This document shows, piece after piece, positions 5,297-5,637 of a stretch of DNA of 5,637 nucleotides; positions within the stretch are counted from its first letter, which is position 1, and every line of letters begins with the position of its first letter. The translations under genes and the position numbers were made by a program. This DNA comes from an uncultured Flavobacteriales bacterium (GTDB taxonomy: Bacteria; Bacteroidota; Bacteroidia; Flavobacteriales_D; Sanyastnellaceae), in NCBI GenBank assembly GCA_937996585.1, contig CALKUW010000271.1, positions 1 through 5,637 of the forward strand, written 5' to 3'. The notes beneath the pieces are model-generated. The model was given only the letters and a program-made list of their open reading frames with translations, made no database searches and had not been told where the DNA came from.

Positions 5297-5637
5297 ACGC
5301 CCCATCGTCGTGGGAGGCGGTGCCGCGGGATTGGCGGCGTGCCTCACCCTTGAATCCCTCGGTTTTGCCCCGCTGCTGCTGGAAGCTTCGGATAGGCTGG
5401 GGGGCAGGTTGCGCACCGAACGGATGGAGGATGGCACCCCTGTAGATCACGGGTTCCAAATCCTGTTGACCGCTTATCCCGAGCTGCAGCGGTGGGCGGA
5501 CATCCCGGCCTTGGAACCGGTGGCCTTCGTACCGGGCGCCAGGATCAGGTCCGGCACACGGTGGAAGACCGTCGCGGATCCGCGTCGCCTCCCGGGCAGC
5601 ATCTTGGCCACATTGACCAGCGGCATCGGTTCCTTCC
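5283..5637 (+). CDS. FAD-dependent oxidoreductase, amine-oxidase/phytoene-desaturase-like (3'-truncated)
   Basis: The frame is open from the ATG at 5283 to the window end, giving 118 complete codons with no stop. The N-terminus MGTLERPIVVGGGAAGLAA is a Rossmann dinucleotide-binding fold with GxGxxG at G11, G13 and G16. E34 at the end of LLLEA should bind the FAD ribose, and RLGGR (38-42) is the second motif typical of the amine oxidase, protoporphyrinogen oxidase and phytoene desaturase superfamily. DHGFQILLTAYPEL (55-68) resembles the substrate-side region of uncharacterised bacterial members. The substrate cannot be told from this fragment; carotenoid, amine and porphyrin substrates are all open. 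The start overlaps the end of the RluF gene by 14 nt in another frame, and no promoter or Shine-Dalgarno is seen, so translation is probably coupled to that gene. An A7 run lies 7 nt before the start, fitting the A-rich initiation regions of Bacteroidota. Confidence 0.87.
   Translation, partial: MGTLERPIVVGGGAAGLAACLTLESLGFAPLLLEASDRLGGRLRTERMEDGTPVDHGFQILLTAYPELQRWADIPALEPVAFVPGARIRSGTRWKTVADPRRLPGSILATLTSGIGSF

Noticed and set aside
4517..5437. Minus-strand 306-codon open frame opposite the RluF gene and the oxidoreductase start
   Set aside because: It is antisense to a strongly recognisable pseudouridine synthase, has no recognisable domain, and has the Val/Asp/His-rich composition produced by reading GC-rich codons on the opposite strand. 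It crosses two real genes and has no promoter or start signal.

Overview
The window comes from a GC-rich member of the Bacteroidota, most likely a Flavobacteriales relative. Three signs point there. Two consecutive large genes end in type IX secretion system (T9SS) type A sorting domains. The first carries the Cys/Asp-rich 'GCTDPxACNYxP...DDG' repeats common in secreted proteins of marine and aquatic Flavobacteriales (recognised from memory, not searched). A perfect Bacteroidota -7 promoter element (TAnnTTTG) precedes the second gene. A family-level assignment is not possible from this sequence.

Layout, all on the + strand and tightly packed. (1) nt 1-2184 is the 3' part of a secreted zincin metalloprotease, with its start outside the window. 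It has an HEIGH zinc motif, a distal third His and a Met-turn, then a beta-rich segment, five Cys/Asp-rich repeats with DxDxDG calcium-type loops, a PKD-like domain and a T9SS sorting domain. (2) nt 2239-4527 is a complete secreted CotH-kinase-family protein: signal peptide, CotH domain, Ig-like segment, lamin-tail domain (LTD) and T9SS sorting domain. (3) nt 4553-5296 is a complete RluF-type 23S rRNA pseudouridine synthase with an S4 domain. (4) From nt 5283 to the window end is the N-terminal part of an FAD-dependent oxidoreductase of the amine-oxidase/phytoene-desaturase-like superfamily. It overlaps the RluF gene by 14 nt.

The first two genes share an export route (Sec, then T9SS) and would both end up on the cell surface or in the medium; nothing shows a shared substrate or pathway. 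The last two are cytoplasmic or housekeeping-like and are probably translationally coupled. Both complete genes with visible upstream DNA (CotH and RluF) have a TTTG promoter core exactly 4 nt before the ATG and no Shine-Dalgarno sequence, which suggests leaderless transcripts. The window contains no RNA gene, CRISPR array, insertion sequence or attachment site that I can support, and no non-coding stretch longer than 54 nt. I see no clearly new multi-gene system. The points most worth following up are the protease architecture, its 168-bp in-frame tandem duplication, the secreted CotH kinase and the leaderless-promoter geometry.
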